The notes beneath the pieces are model-generated. The model ran no database searches and was not told where the DNA came from. It saw nothing but the letters and a program-made list of their open reading frames with translations. A program made the translations under genes and the position numbers. This document shows, piece by piece, positions 1 through 13,800 of a stretch of DNA of 64,000 nucleotides. Source of the stretch: Telmatactis stephensoni (Eukaryota; Cnidaria; Anthozoa; Actiniaria; Isophelliidae); assembly GCA_029948255.1 (NCBI GenBank), contig JALIZF010000990.1, positions 50,163 through 114,162 on the forward strand. Direction: 5' to 3'. Position 1 is the first letter of the stretch; each line of letters starts with the position of its first letter.

Positions 1-982
1 ACGTAATCCGTTTCATTGATGTGGTTCTTTTTCTTCAATTCTCTTAGTACTCTCTGTAGTTTATTTTCCCGAGATAGCGTTGGATCTTTTTCTATAGGTT
101 TGAACTTAGAGGTATCGTTAATGATTTTGTATATACCTTTATCGTACTCCTCTCTGTCTCATTTGACAGCAGAAGGGGACAAACAGCGAATTTTATTTCT
201 AAGTGAATCAGACTTGACTCGAGTTGACTCGTTACTCGTACTTGATACTAGTCCAGTCCCAGACTCTCTTTCTTGCCGCTCCAGGACTCGCGGAGAAAGA
301 GAGTCCAGTATAACTTGCATGCGCATGTCAGCTTAGTGACCACGCGATCACCACATTCATGTGGTGATCGCGTGGTTACAAATCCTAAAGTCGTCTAATG
401 ATTCAAGATTCAACGGATGGACAGTTGTGAAAGACGTATTTGTGAATTTTTCGATACGCATCACTACCACTGCTACCAAACACTGACATTTGCATATTGC
501 AAGCTCGCAAAATACTAATTAATTAATTGATTGGCTCATTTTGCACATGCGCATGCAAGTTATACTGGACTCTCTTTCTCCGCGAGTCCTGGAGCGGCAA
601 GAAAGAGAGTCTGGGACTGGACTAACTTGATACGGGCTCGAAGTTGACTCGCATAATCAGACAACTCGTAATAATCAGATTAATAAATTAAATAGTTCAA
701 AACAAGAATAAGAGTGCTGCATATACTAACATCTAGTGCACGGGTTTATGAAAATCACTGTGAAACGGACCGCACCGTACCGTGACCGTGACCGTGTCAG
801 TGGTGTGTTGTCTTTAAAAACACTTGAAATTCTTATCGTACCTGTACCGTAACATAACGTACCGTAACCGTGCGGTGCCGTTTTCACAGTCATACGAAAT
901 CTGCTCTAGTTTGCAACATGGCGGGGAAGGGTGGAAGATCGCACGCAATGAGGTTTACGTAATGGACAATTTTCTCTTTCAG
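1..982. other. Non-coding stretch, 5' intron of the Calx-beta gene
   Basis: No supported exon is visible before 983. Apart from the inverted-repeat element at 249-624, nothing is recognisable; short reading frames here do not look coding. Confidence 0.5.
249..624. mobile_element. MULE-like MITE with 9-bp target duplication
   Basis: Terminal inverted repeats of about 80 bp (TAGTCCAGTCCCAGACTC at the left, its complement at the right) flank a core with a second palindrome at 338-380 (ACCACGCGATCACC mirrored). ACTTGATAC is repeated directly at 240-248 and 625-633. A 9-bp duplication with long TIRs points to the Mutator-like group. Confidence 0.75.
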
Positions 983-1808
983 CCTACATTTACTTCTGTT
1001 CTAATCCTCAAACAACTGTCAGTGAAGGTGCTGGTTCTTACAACGTAAGACTATGTCGTGTTGTGGTACTTAACGCTAAGCACACAGTCGAGTAAGTATC
1101 AACGATAGACATGCATAACCGTCAAAAAACCATTCAACCAGTAATAGGCTATTTGTATGATGGCGTCGTTTGGTTGCAGTAAAGAGAATGCCTTGTGCAC
1201 TATATCTTTATAATATAGAAATGTTTCACACTAAGTGTTCGTCGATCGTGAAATGATAGTCCAACGATAGCTAACGTACAATGAGAATCGCGGTCGTTGT
1301 TTAATGGGTGAACACCTAAAATGCAAAGGCCGCTGAATTAAAAAAAGACGGTAAATGAATGACATTAAAATGATCTAGTAAACTGCTTTTTACATAGGTA
1401 TGGTACTTTTGCATGATTTTTACAAATTTTTTACATGATTTGATAAGGCTATGTGCTTATTGACTTTTTTGGGGAGGAGGGGAGGGCGCGGGGACGGACG
1501 GAGAAATATTTGGCATTGGACATTGTACACTTATTAAAGACAGTCATTAATTCATATTATAATGTTGTAACATCGTAGGTTATGTTGGACATCTGAAGGT
1601 GGTACTTCCAATCCATCGATTACTCCTGATTGTGCGATTGTTAAATTTGAACCATCCAATGAAATCAAAACACATGCCATTAATATTAATGATGACATCA
1701 TTGGTGAGACAGAGAACACACAATTCACCATTACTATGAAGCAAAACGATACAGCTGTGACATTTAACGATACAACAACCTTGACAGTAACATTGCAAGA
1801 CAATGACA
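983..1808 (+). CDS. Calx-beta domain 1, exons 983-1091 and 1579-1808
   Basis: Exon A starts after TTTCTCTTTCAG and reads YIYFCSNPQTTVSEGAGSYN onward, ending at GA|GTAAGT. Exon B starts after CATCGTAG and reads LCWTSEGGTSNPSITPDC, then NDDIIGETENTQFTI, and ends DND before GTAAGT. The pair closely resembles domain 4 in both exons (YIYFC, LCW, HTVE, FNDTT), so one arose by internal duplication. The 487-bp intron between the exons holds nothing recognisable. Confidence 0.83.
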
Positions 1809-4800
1809 GTAAGTAATAAAGAATATTGAAGAACAGAAAGAAGAAAAAATATTTGCTAGTTGTTTTTAACCAATCATACTACACTTACCTCTTCTTCCCA
1901 GGTTATTTATTTACTGAGTTTTTGAGCGAATGACGACCCATCATCATTCGTTTACTCGTGCGCATTACGAGAATATAAGAAAGTGTGGTACTGGAATATA
2001 TCACTGAGACATTTTTCGCCGTCCCTGCCTAATAGGCAATGTCTGCATGCAAAATACCTGACCATTAAATATCAATTAAATTCAATTTGTTGGAAAATTT
2101 AATCTACCTGAAATCTCAAATTATTTTTTGATCTGATTCGCTTTAATCACGGAGACGCCATTTTGAACCAGATGTTTTTGTTTGTAACATAGAAACGAGG
2201 TCAAGCGTGGTAGTTTACCACGCTTGAACTCACTTCCATGTTAGAAACAAAGGCGTCAAACAATGCAAATTCAAGATGGCGCCTCGTGAATAAAGCGAAT
2301 TCAGTTTCAGTTTAATTTCAGTTTCACTTTATTTTACACTATTTTTGGTAAATATTAAACGGAAACGAAGAATACTGACTAAGAAAAAAAAAGAAAGGAA
2401 AGAATAAAGAAGATACTGGTATTACAGAATAGGAGATACATTCTTATATACTTTTATATATAAAATAAAGTCCTACTTTTCTCGTAAAGGAAAGAGTATA
2501 TTATAATCAATTGTGATCAATTAACAAACTTTTTGTATTCTTTTTTTAAAACGCATTATTGAATGCAGGGTTTTTACATAAGCTGGTATTTGCTGCCATA
2601 TCCTTGAGGCTGAACATTGGAATCGTACCATAATTAGTTCATGAATATTGGCCTATAGAGATTCATACTAGCTGCATATCTCATATTGTGATTGTGGATT
2701 GACGAAGCTGATGGAAGCAGTGCGGTAGAATATCAGAGAAGTCGTTAGTGTTGGATGTTAAACGATGTACGATCAACATTTCAAATTTCAATATATCGAG
2801 AAATTATATATAAAAGGTGGCGACAGTTTCTTTCCTTTTCGCGAAAAATATTAAGCGAATACATTTATTTTGTTTTGATTGGATTGGTTTTAGACTTGTC
2901 GTCGAGGAAGTGCCCACCTCATTAGACCATAATTTAAATAGGGATAAATAAGTGTATAGTAAAGATTCTTCTTACTCAAAGTATTCCCGTAGAAATACTG
3001 AACTCAGAGATCTTTAATAAAATCTTGTACACTTACCAGCTAAGCTTTTCTGATTCCAAACTGATTTGAAAATTAAGGAGATCGCCGTGTTCATTTTGAT
3101 TGCCGTAATTTAAAGTATCTTTGGTGAGCCCATAAAGGTAAAAGCACTATATTTAACGTCGGTAGTTCCTTCAGCTGAACACTGGTCTCCCAGGAAGCCC
3201 ATGCGACAGCAATACTCGAAACTTTCGAATTAAAGATAATCGAATAACAGGTACAGGCTCACTACTCATATCAAGTTATTATTGCCCGGTATTGTTGAGA
3301 GTATTCTTTTTTCACATCAGACAAGAGGTAAAACCTTAAAAGAAGTGCAAGAAAATTTAACGTTCATTACAGACATTACGACACCAGTACACAACCTGCT
3401 GGTATATAAAATCGTGCTCAATGAAAAACTGAAATTAAATTTAGAGGAGATTTTTTCAGTATAGAGTAATAATGGCTACAAGTGCCAATCAATCCGCCAA
3501 TGGCGAAGTAGCTCGTGGATTGACCCTGGGATTTACCGATAACAATGACCACAGGAAGCCCAAAAATATATTTTAGTTAAGTAATGCCAGATGATGAGAG
3601 TTGATCTACTAAGATACAATGCCTGTTTTAAACAGTAAGCTTTTCAGTTGTACAAAGTTGTTATCCTGTATTTTTATTCAAATTTAGCAGCTTTCAAGCT
3701 GAATGTAAAGACGACTTATATGGCAATAGAGCGAAAGGCATAAAACTCATTTTCGATACATGAAACTTTCACTTTGGATTAACGCTTTCATCCAGCTTTT
3801 ATTAGTCAAAACCACTTACAAACAACCTAAACTTTCTGAAAGGAATAACGTTAGCCTGAACTTTAGCTTTGTTGTACAACATTTATTCTTTAGCAGAATA
3901 GTTTTTCTTTCTTTCTTTTTTTTTTTTTTTTTTTTTTTGCCCAGTGCTTGAACATGAAAAAACTTCCTCTTTAATTGTTTTGCTAACAAAAAGTACTTCA
4001 TGTCTAACGGGCCAGCTCAGTTAGCGTTATTATTTTTTCTCTCTTTTTAAAAATAGATACATTTTACTTTGACCCTACGTCAGCCATAACGTTGCATGAA
4101 AAGTCAGGTGCTGTTAAAGTCACAATAAAGAGGATAGGACAGTTATCAGTACAGTCCACAGTCAAGTAAGTATTTATGTTGTGATTAAATTTTTTCCATT
4201 GGTTTGATTATCCAAGGTATGGTTTTAGTTTCATATTGTTCAAGTTGAATCCTTTAATAATAATAATAATATTTAATAATAATATTTATTACTTATAACG
4301 CGCATTTTAATTTCCATGTGGATATGATCAAATGCGCGAAGGACGCTTTAAGGACGTTCGCGGGTAAATACAAAATAAATGAAAATGCACTGCAATTTAG
4401 CATGCTGATAAATCATCATGAAACACATAAAATAAGCCAAAAAATAGGGGGTCACCGTTAAATTTCGAGAGCTACATCACTGAGAAGTCGGTCAGTTTTG
4501 CATTTCGCAGAGCCTCCGTCACGAAGCACATAGTATAGAGAACGAAAATTGATTTTCCGTGAAAAAATTACATATTGAACATAGTAAAAAAGATACCAGA
4601 ATGCTTCTCTGACTATTCATCTGTTTTAATAACGTTATTTAGATGTCGTATCAAAAAAAGTCATACTTTTAGGCAACAACAATTTACGGTCTCGAACAAA
4701 ATTGTCGTTTTCTGGGTCAAAATTAGGCAGAAAATGTCGCTTTTCGGCACGAAAAATAAATGTCGATTTTCTGAAAAACTAACAGGATGTTGATATTTAG

Positions 4801-7800
4801 TAGCTTCAAGATGAGAGAATAAAAAATGGGAGTCACCGTTCATTTTGAAGAGATATTCATCGTCAAAAATCGGATCCACAGGTGAACATGACATGCCAAT
4901 TCCATAGCCGCCGGTCTTCAATACCGAGTGGAGACTGGGTACGGTGGAAACTTTTTGGTCTTTTTCTTCCTTTTTTCTGGGCTTTTTCAACCCAAATAAT
5001 TTTTTTAAAAGTTGAATTAAGGACTCCTTTGTATGTGGCAAGTAAAGTGTAGTCGGCTATTGAACAAAGATATACAGTCAAAGACCTCATGATCCACCAT
5101 CTAGCGGGCAAATTCGAAAAATTAGTCGCGACTACAGCTGGCGGCTCACAAGAATGGCCGCGGGCTCTCGTAAGGAACTACGTACTAAAACAATGGAGCT
5201 GGGCTGGTCCTTTAACGGGGTCAGTGTCTGTTTCGTCAGTTCCCATCGCATTACGACTTGAACCTATTTAGTGTGAGCATCAGTAAATGGCACCAGTATA
5301 TAGTATGAAATGTTAACTGTCTTGGTATCGCCACATGTTGCTCACGATGTGTCAATGGCCATTTTACAGAACTGAAGTAATTGAAACAAAATTAAAATAG
5401 CGGCACAATCACGTGACAACAATGTAGAGTATTCAGTTGTTTACATTATAGTTTAGAAGAGCTTAAAAACAACTGCGAGGGCCAGCTGGTAATGATAAAA
5501 ATTGGTCGCATCTTTTTACAAAATTTTGGAGACATTTCAATCGGGGAATTACAGTGTGGTTCTAACTGAGCTAGAGCTGGTCCCTTATCGAAGTATCCTG
5601 GCCGACAAAAACTAAAGAAACCTTCAACACTTCTTTAGAACTTACTTGGAGTGGTTGTTTGTGTCCATCTTCTTCTTCTTCTTCTTCTTCTTCTTCTTCT
5701 TCTTCTGAGCAAATTTTACAGGAAGTTTAGCACTTCACACTATCGTTAGTAAAGCCTTTCATCATGTTTCATGCGTTTGTAATATTCGTTACAGGCTTTC
5801 ATTGGTATTTGATACCAATGCAGTGAGTGCAGACTGTACAGGTACAAATCCTCAGAGTATTACTTTTAATGCTAATGATGCAGAAGAAGAAGTCACAGCA
5901 TGTACCATTCAAGACGATCGTCTAGTGGAACAAGATGAAACCTTCAAAGTTAAAATAGAAGGTGTTGGGTCAAGCAATGTTCGCACTAACTTTACTGAGA
6001 GAAACGTCACGATGTCAAGCAATGATGGAATGTTGATCATGTCAATTGTTGTTGGTTAAAATATGATTTTATTTAAAAAGTGAACTATTGAGGAATATTA
6101 AGAATGTTTGAATTCTTCACAGAGTAGCAAAGGGTAGACGCGATCACGCATCACGCAGAAATTCATTCACGAATCACGTGCTACTGTCTTGAATAATACT
6201 CTGTTCAAGCATATAGAGAATTTGTATTGCGCATGTCTAAAGCTTGGTTTTGCAAACAAGCTTGCCGCCATATTGGATGACATGAGACGGTGTTCCAGTC
6301 TTTGAACTATGATCTACGCCCATGTAATCATGTACTAGAAAAAATCTCCTTGAAAGTTTAAACAATATCAGCAGGCGTGTCGATGTGAATAGTTTTTTAG
6401 TGATGCTTTGTCGTAGATTACGAAATATACTAGAGGAAAAATGGCCGAAACGAGGAAACATGGACGAAAACCATGCTTCCTTTAACGATGCTTGTAGTCA
6501 TCAGAGCAAACTTTTCAAGGAACTGCCAATTCAAGGTAAGAGAATAAATGCTAAATACTGTTATATTTGCGATTTCGCATAAATAGTCATGTTTGTTGTG
6601 AATTGTTTAACGTCAAAAACCTGTTCATTTTCGAGATTTTGCATTGACTTTTGCCACATTTCTACTTGAAATTGAGAGTTCTAGCAGTGGCCCCACCAAA
6701 GAAAAAAAAGGAAAATTAGAAACTTTAATAACTACTTTATAACACTGAATAATTAGTTTATATCAATTTATAGTCCTATTGAGTGAGATTTTACAATTTC
6801 TGAAGTATGGTCTTGAATAAATTACTTCTGTGTGAATATTGCTGGTTATTATTTTTCATTTGATGTGATGTTCGGAGTTGTATTTTTTCTAAGACTATCT
6901 GAAAATTGTCATACAGCTATTATATTTTTGATTTCTTTAGGTTGATTTCCTCGGATGTACTTATAATATTGGCTAATGATATATATTATTTTAACATTTC
7001 GAGCTGTCAAATTGTTTATCTTTGCAGCACTTCTCCGTATGAATTGGTAGTGTAGAGGTCTTCATAATGCCCCCACCAAAAAGTTATTACTATAAATAAT
7101 TTTCATGCTAGCTGCAAAATCAAAATTAGTGATTTACTGCTGTCCAACTGTAGTCCTATGTACTCTAATTTGCGATTTAATAGGAAGTGTTCCGTAATGG
7201 CGGCCATGTTGGAGCTTTGTAAATGAACAAATGGCTTTTTATGCCATATGGCTTTTTGAAAGATTTTCATATGTATATCATTGTTTTTGAAAATATTCCT
7301 TCAAATATATTGATTGATAACTACATACAACTTGTGAATTTACATTATGCACATTTATTTATAGATTCTTTACTGTGTACCATAAATAAACCATGTGAAT
7401 TGGCAAATTCAATAAAATAAAAGTACAAATTTTTAATATTTCTTACATGATTATGTAAGTTTGTTTTACATAATGAAAAATACCTTAAACTATCAATATT
7501 GCAATTGAAAAAAAATTAGTACTATGCTGCCACAACTTGATGGAGTGATTCATTATACTTGTGAAATAGTTTGTTGACTAAATTGTGCAAATCACTTGTA
7601 CATACATGTATCATTATCTCTTTATAGAGAGACTGCACACAAATTAACTCATGCTAATGTGGTCCTCCAATCACGCCAAAGCACCCTTTCAAGATAGTCC
7701 AAATTGTAACCGACAGAAATTATGGCTCCTCTGTTTCCATGACTGTGGCTGTCAAACAAACAAATACTGCCATTGTCAAAGCAAAAGGCCATTGACTTGT

Positions 7801-10800
7801 CAGGGCGAACAATTTATTATTACAACTGCAAATCTAGAATTCTGTCCTCTGTGATTGTTGATATATGCTTCTATAAGTATTGTCTGTTAAAAAATCCTGT
7901 GTCATCAATTATTGTGAGAGTATTGAGATTGGTGTTTCCTTTTTGCAGCACTTCTCTGACTTCAAAAGAAGGAAAAAGGGGGTGAGGCGAATGTGCAAAT
8001 GTATACATGAGGGTGAGGCCAAAACGCGATGATGCGATAAATTTACACTGTGAGTGTGCATTAATTAGAAACGACATTTGTGTTTATTCATTTTTTTACA
8101 ATAAAGACACCAGCACAATTTTATTGCTTTCTTTGTTCTTTATTCGACAACCTATCTAAACGAGTAATTACAGTTTGTATATTGGAAAAATATGTGGTTC
8201 TCTCTAGTTACTATGGAAACGATCCTTCGAGCTGGTCCACAAAGAAAAACACAGGGATCCCATGTAGTGTAGATTCTAGTCTCTTTTAGCTCCTAGATTA
8301 GATTTTAGATTCTACATTAGATTCTAATTAGATTCTCCTATCCTATCCTATCCTATCCTATCCTATCCTATCCTACTAGATTTTAGCTAGATTCTAGGAT
8401 TCTAGCTAGAATCTAGCTAGATTCTAGTATTCTAGATCTAGTATTCTAGCTAGATTCTAGCTATAGATTCAAGTATTCTAGATCTAGTATTCTAGCTAGA
8501 ATCTAGCTAGAATGCTAGATCTAGCTAGAATACTAGAATCTAGCTAGAATACTAGAATCATCACATGAAATGAAAAATAATAACCAGCAATATTCACACA
8601 GAAGCAATTTATAGACCATACTTCAGAAATTGTAAAATCTCACTCAATAGGACTATAAATTGATATAAACTAATTATTCAGTGTTATAAAGTAGTTATTA
8701 AAGTTTCTAATTTTCCTTTTTTTTCTTTGGTGGGGCCACTGCTAGAACTCTCAATTTCAAGTAGAAATGTGGCAAAAGTCAATGCAAAATCTCGAAAATG
8801 AACAGGTTTTTGACGTTAAACAATTCACAACAAACATGACTATTTATGCGAAATCGCAAATATAACAGTATTTAGCATTTATTCTCTTACCTTGAATTGG
8901 CAGTTCCTTGAAAAGTTTGCTCTGATGACTACAAGCATCGTTAAGGTTACTGACTACGTTGGCAAAAAGTAATTAAATATCGTTTAAACCACAATTTTCT
9001 AGAACGAAATTTAATGCTAATCCCAAAAATGAAAAGAAAAAAGGGGGGTCCCGCACTCGTTTTCGAGATAATCAGCATTGTATGAATGCCTATCTCCGAA
9101 TTTTTGATGCGAAAATCGCTCAACCGGAAGTGAATAGAAAAGAAATTAAGAATTAGGGAAATAACATTTCTACAAAGGCTACAATTATGTAAATATTAGC
9201 TAATGGAGTATTCTGCAAAATGGCATAAATACTTTTGATGTGAGAACAGCAAAATACCTTCATTCCTTGGCTTTTGTGCCGCGAGTACCAACCACAATTG
9301 TCCTCATGTCGAGCAAAATTTTGTACAAAAATCAATTTTTTCATATGCTAGAATAATTAACTTTTTTTGCAAAATTGATATGATTGAGATTTTTAGGTGT
9401 TTTTTTAAATAAACGAAAAAAAAGTATAGGGTCCCGTGCAAAAATGAAGGGTTTTGTGCCTTTGAAGTTGTTAAAAAGGGCTAAAAAATGCTAACCGGAA
9501 GTGCCGCCATTTTAAAAATGACGCGTAGCGCGAGCTTGATTCAAATTTGTGTTGACGAAAACAAGCGAGCGCTCACTGTTTTTTCCAAAAAGAAAATATT
9601 CTTACTTCATTCTCTAATGATTTTGAGTATTTAAATCCACAAGAATAAATTTGGAGCTGATTTTTGTACAAAAACTTAAGTTTTTCTATGATTTTTGCTG
9701 TTCGCTGAAATCTCCGCGCGCTATGACATTGCTTAAGACGTAATGCGCGAAATCATGCGCAGTGCCAACGTAGTCAGTCACCTTAAAGGAAGCATGGTTT
9801 TCGTCCATGTTTCCTCGTTTCGGCCATTTTTCCTCTAGTATATTTCGTAATCTACGACAAAGCATCACTAAAAAACTATTCACATCGACACGCCTGCTGA
9901 TATTGTTTAAACTTTCAAGGAGATTTTTTCTAGTACATGATTACATGGGCGTAGATCATAGTTCAAAGACTGGAACACCGTCTCATGTCATCCAATATGG
10001 CGGCAAGCTTGTTTGCAAAACCAAGCTTTAGACATGCGCAATACAAATTCTCTATATGCTCTCTGTTCATATGTGTTCTTCTTTCAGTCAACATCACGTG
10101 TTCAAGTGTGGCGGACCTCAAAGAACCAGATGGTCCAGCTGTAATGAATATCACTAGGACAGGAGCAACACAGCTTAACCACTCGATCCTGTAAGTCGGT
10201 GTAACATGATATGAAAGAAAATGAAGCAGACATATCGAGAGAGTCTCAGGCTCAGATAAAAAACTAAATTCTTGTTTTTACAATCGCTGTTAAAACTGTA
10301 CCTCCCCGATAAACTCCCAAAATGCTTGATACAGTTTATTACAGTTTATTATTATTCGTTTGAAAATTAACTTAAAAGTAAAAAGCGGCTTTGCTTTGCT
10401 TTTGTCAAAGTACTTTTTTCCCGCCACTTGGGTGTGCATACGCGTCCGCTAAAAGAGAAGGCGCGAATGTTCCACGACTTGTTCTAATTTCCGGTGACAT
10501 GGTCAGAGTCTTTTGGCCAGTTTGCATGCAGGATTATAATTATTTCCAAGCTTTTCACTTTACGTTTTGCATATATTTTGGTAAAGTGCTCAATATGTCT
10601 TCTACAATGACAGTTGATAGTTGATATTCTTGATAAATTTGACAACATGAAATGATTATTTTTGTTGAGACTCCGAGACTGGAAATGCGTTTCTGCCATG
10701 TTTTATCATCGATTTGAGCACCATCAGGCTGCTGAAGTTTCCTTCCCTGTTACCCAGGAACTCCCGCTTTAAGTGAGAAGTTGTTGAGAAATTTCTTGGT

Positions 10801-13800
10801 GAAAATTATGAATTTGTTACAACTTACAAAGTCTACTATATATATACTATCGAGCATCGTAGTTTAACAAAGCAAATGTAGTTACGAGCACTTGTACGTA
10901 AAACTAACAGCCTTCTTTTAAACCGGTACCGTGCCAAAGAGATATCTCGGAGATTTTGGCATTCCTTTTAACTAAACAAATGCATTCTATTTTGTAGGTG
11001 TTCTACACAAGATGGTACTGCCACACAGCCGAATGACTACACACAAAAAACGAGTGCGCCTATTGATTTTTTTTCACACCAAACCAGTAAAATCTTCCAA
11101 GTCTCACTAGCGTCAGACGACAGAATAGTGGAAGACAACAAGACCTTAACAGTTTCTTGTACAACAAGTGACCCACGAGTAAATCTCATCTCGTGCACCA
11201 GTGTACCAATCAATATTATTAATGATGACAGTAAGTGATGTTTGTAACTTCTTTTGATTTGTTATTAGCAAGAATTCGACCCTTTATACGCAAACAAAAT
11301 ACAAAGTTCAGGGGTTGTAGAAGGTTTTGACCATTGGTTAGCCCACGGTGACTCATGAAAATACAGGTGTTGCTACGAATGTTGGATTAACGACTGCCTT
11401 TGAAGCTTTTGATACGTTATCCAACTTGCTTAGCAATGCTATTTGCGGGTTAGCGCTCTGATTGTACATGTTATTTCTCCCTAATACGGGGGATTTGCCC
11501 CATTTTTCTTGAACATTTACATATAGAACAGAATATAAATTTGTTATTTTGCAGCATCTCTTTGCAGTACGAATAGGTCTTTTGCGTCAAGTGGTCACGC
11601 GGAACAAAAAACTGTCCAGTATGGCAGATGTTTTACCATGTGATCGATTGATGCAAAATGCCTATTAACAGCAGGATAGATGAATGACGCTAATCGTTGC
11701 AGTAATTGCTTATAATCATGCATTCATTTTCAGCCTACATTTACTTCTGTCCTCCATACTCTACGTACATCCGAGAAGCAGCCGGTCCCTACACCGTTGC
11801 ACTTTGCCGAGTTGGTGTTTTGTATGCTACTCATACAGTAGAGTGAGTATCTTATTCAACAATTTATTGATGTAAAAGGAAAAAGGGTTAATCTAATTCG
11901 TATCTTGAAGCTACAATAAGGGACAAATGTTTTAAAATAAATTTGGACAAATTCGTGTGCTTTCATTGACGCCATCACTTTCATTGAGTCTCCCCCCCCC
12001 CCCCCCCCTCACTTAATTGGTGCACAATCTCGTCTACAACACGTTAACTGGTAAAACATTGATGTAGGAGCGACAAGGGATATCTAGAAACAGTGGGTCA
12101 AATTGCATCAGTATAAAACTTATGTTGAAGTGTATCAATTTTGTAACTGTCTTAAGTACTTAAGTACGTGAACCTTTGAATATGAATGTGGCACTTTCTG
12201 ACAAAATTATTGTATCGATTGGCAGTGATACATCTTTAATGATGCATAAGGGAAATTTAGTTCTAAATTTCCCCTCATTACTATTAATGAAGTACAGTCC
12301 CTCAGTACGATCGAAACAGTTTTGCGCGCTGCTCCGAAAAGCTATTTGACGATACAACACACTGATACCTCTTATCACTGCACGCGTGTGGGATCTATTG
12401 ATTTGACTTTCGTAGGTGCGTAACCGAGCAAACAATAAAACATCATGAAAACAATATAGAATCAATATGAACACAAACAGTTCAGTTTATTTCACACAAA
12501 TTACGATCGAACAAATAGACAAGGCGCATTTTCGAAAAATCAGATACCCTGAGGCATTTTGGGGTAGAGGCTGGTAACATAACTATTCTAAATCAATTTT
12601 TCATGCTGAATCCGAATATGACTGTTACCAAGACGTATTCTGCAATCTTATACGTGTAAATGACGTATTTTGTGAATTGCTACAGTCATTTCATACTAAC
12701 GGTTTTTTCATGTCATTCCAAAAGTTCTCAAACTTACAAACAATGACATAGCTGGAAAGAGCACATCAAAATCAGTAAAACTGTGAAGTTTGAATGATAT
12801 CAGTTGAGAAATCAAGGAGATACGAATTTTCAAAAATCGAAATTTTGTATGAAAACACTCAGTATACAAGAGATACAAACAAATTTCAATTTTTGAAAAT
12901 TCGTATCTCCTTGATGTTTCAACTGATATCCTTCAAACTTCACAGTTTTACTGATTTTGATATGCTCTTTCCAGCCATGGTAATTGGTAATTGTTTTTAA
13001 GTTTGGGAACTTTTGGAATGACATGAAAAAGCCGTTAGTATGAAATGACTGTAGCAATTCACAAAATACGTCATTTACACGTATAAGATTGCAGATACGT
13101 CTTGGTAACAGTCATATTCGGATTCAGCATGAAAAATTAGATTTAGAATAGTTATGTTACCAACCTCTACCCCAAAATGCCTTCTGCACTTTTTGCGATC
13201 CACTTTTTCAGTTTTGCGCCTTGTCTAAATAGGTGAAAGAATTCTTCAATTTATTCAACTTTTGGATGAATAAACAGCGCAGTATATTTTCGTTTAAGGA
13301 CGGTGCCTACTAATATGAAGGTAATTTTTTCCCAAGAAACTATATGGGTATTAAAAAACTCCTTATAGGCTGTTAGAATCCAAGAAAAAAATAGGGGGTC
13401 ACCGTGCATTGTATTGATTATACGTCATCAAATGTTGCGAAAAAGCAACATTTTCAAGATGGCGCGCGTCCGGAATCAGATTGTTATTTTCTGTAGTCAA
13501 AACAATCGTTTTTATGCTGCTTTATTCAACGAAAGTGACTTTTTATTTTATTTTAGGCTATATGTTTTTTTCTAAACCAAAGTATTATTTTTCCCAAAAG
13601 TCGGAAAATTTGTTTGTTTTCACAATAGTTTTCCTACGAAGGAACGGTTTTCGAAAAACGTCTTTACTCAAATTTATTTGCGTTGCGCACGCGCGCTCGA
13701 TGAGCAAAATGCGCCGAACGAGCTGCGCGCTGACAATAGTTGGCACCGCCCTTCATTTCTCGGTAGTCATGGTATTACAAAGTAAAACCATCACTTCTTC

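Larger units (their letters stand above)
6208..10060. mobile_element. 3.85-kb MULE-like fold-back element
   Basis: Long inverted arms: about 6208-6870 matches the complement of 8563-8944 plus 9783-10060. The ends are AGCATATAGAGAATT and its complement. CTCTGTTCA is directly repeated at 6199-6207 and 10061-10069, a 9-bp duplication typical of Mutator-like elements. The loop (about 6875-8560) contains no recognisable transposase; a short stretch near 7650-7850 has no clear homology. It carries a (TCCTA)n run and a CTAG-rich simple repeat. A younger TTAA element sits in the right arm. Confidence 0.8.

Noticed and set aside
3760..4001. Small proteins on both strands around the poly-T run
   Set aside because: Frames are created by the poly-T/poly-A tract in an intron, just before a real exon.
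6237..6582. Small open frames repeated at 9686-10031
   Set aside because: They are two readings of the arms of the fold-back element and not independent genes.
7640..7860. Captured host exon in the MULE loop (Pack-MULE)
   Set aside because: A Cys-rich short frame is present, but it has no recognisable homology or splice sites.
8980..9780. Coding gene within the TTAA element
   Set aside because: Only short unconserved frames; no transposase motifs.
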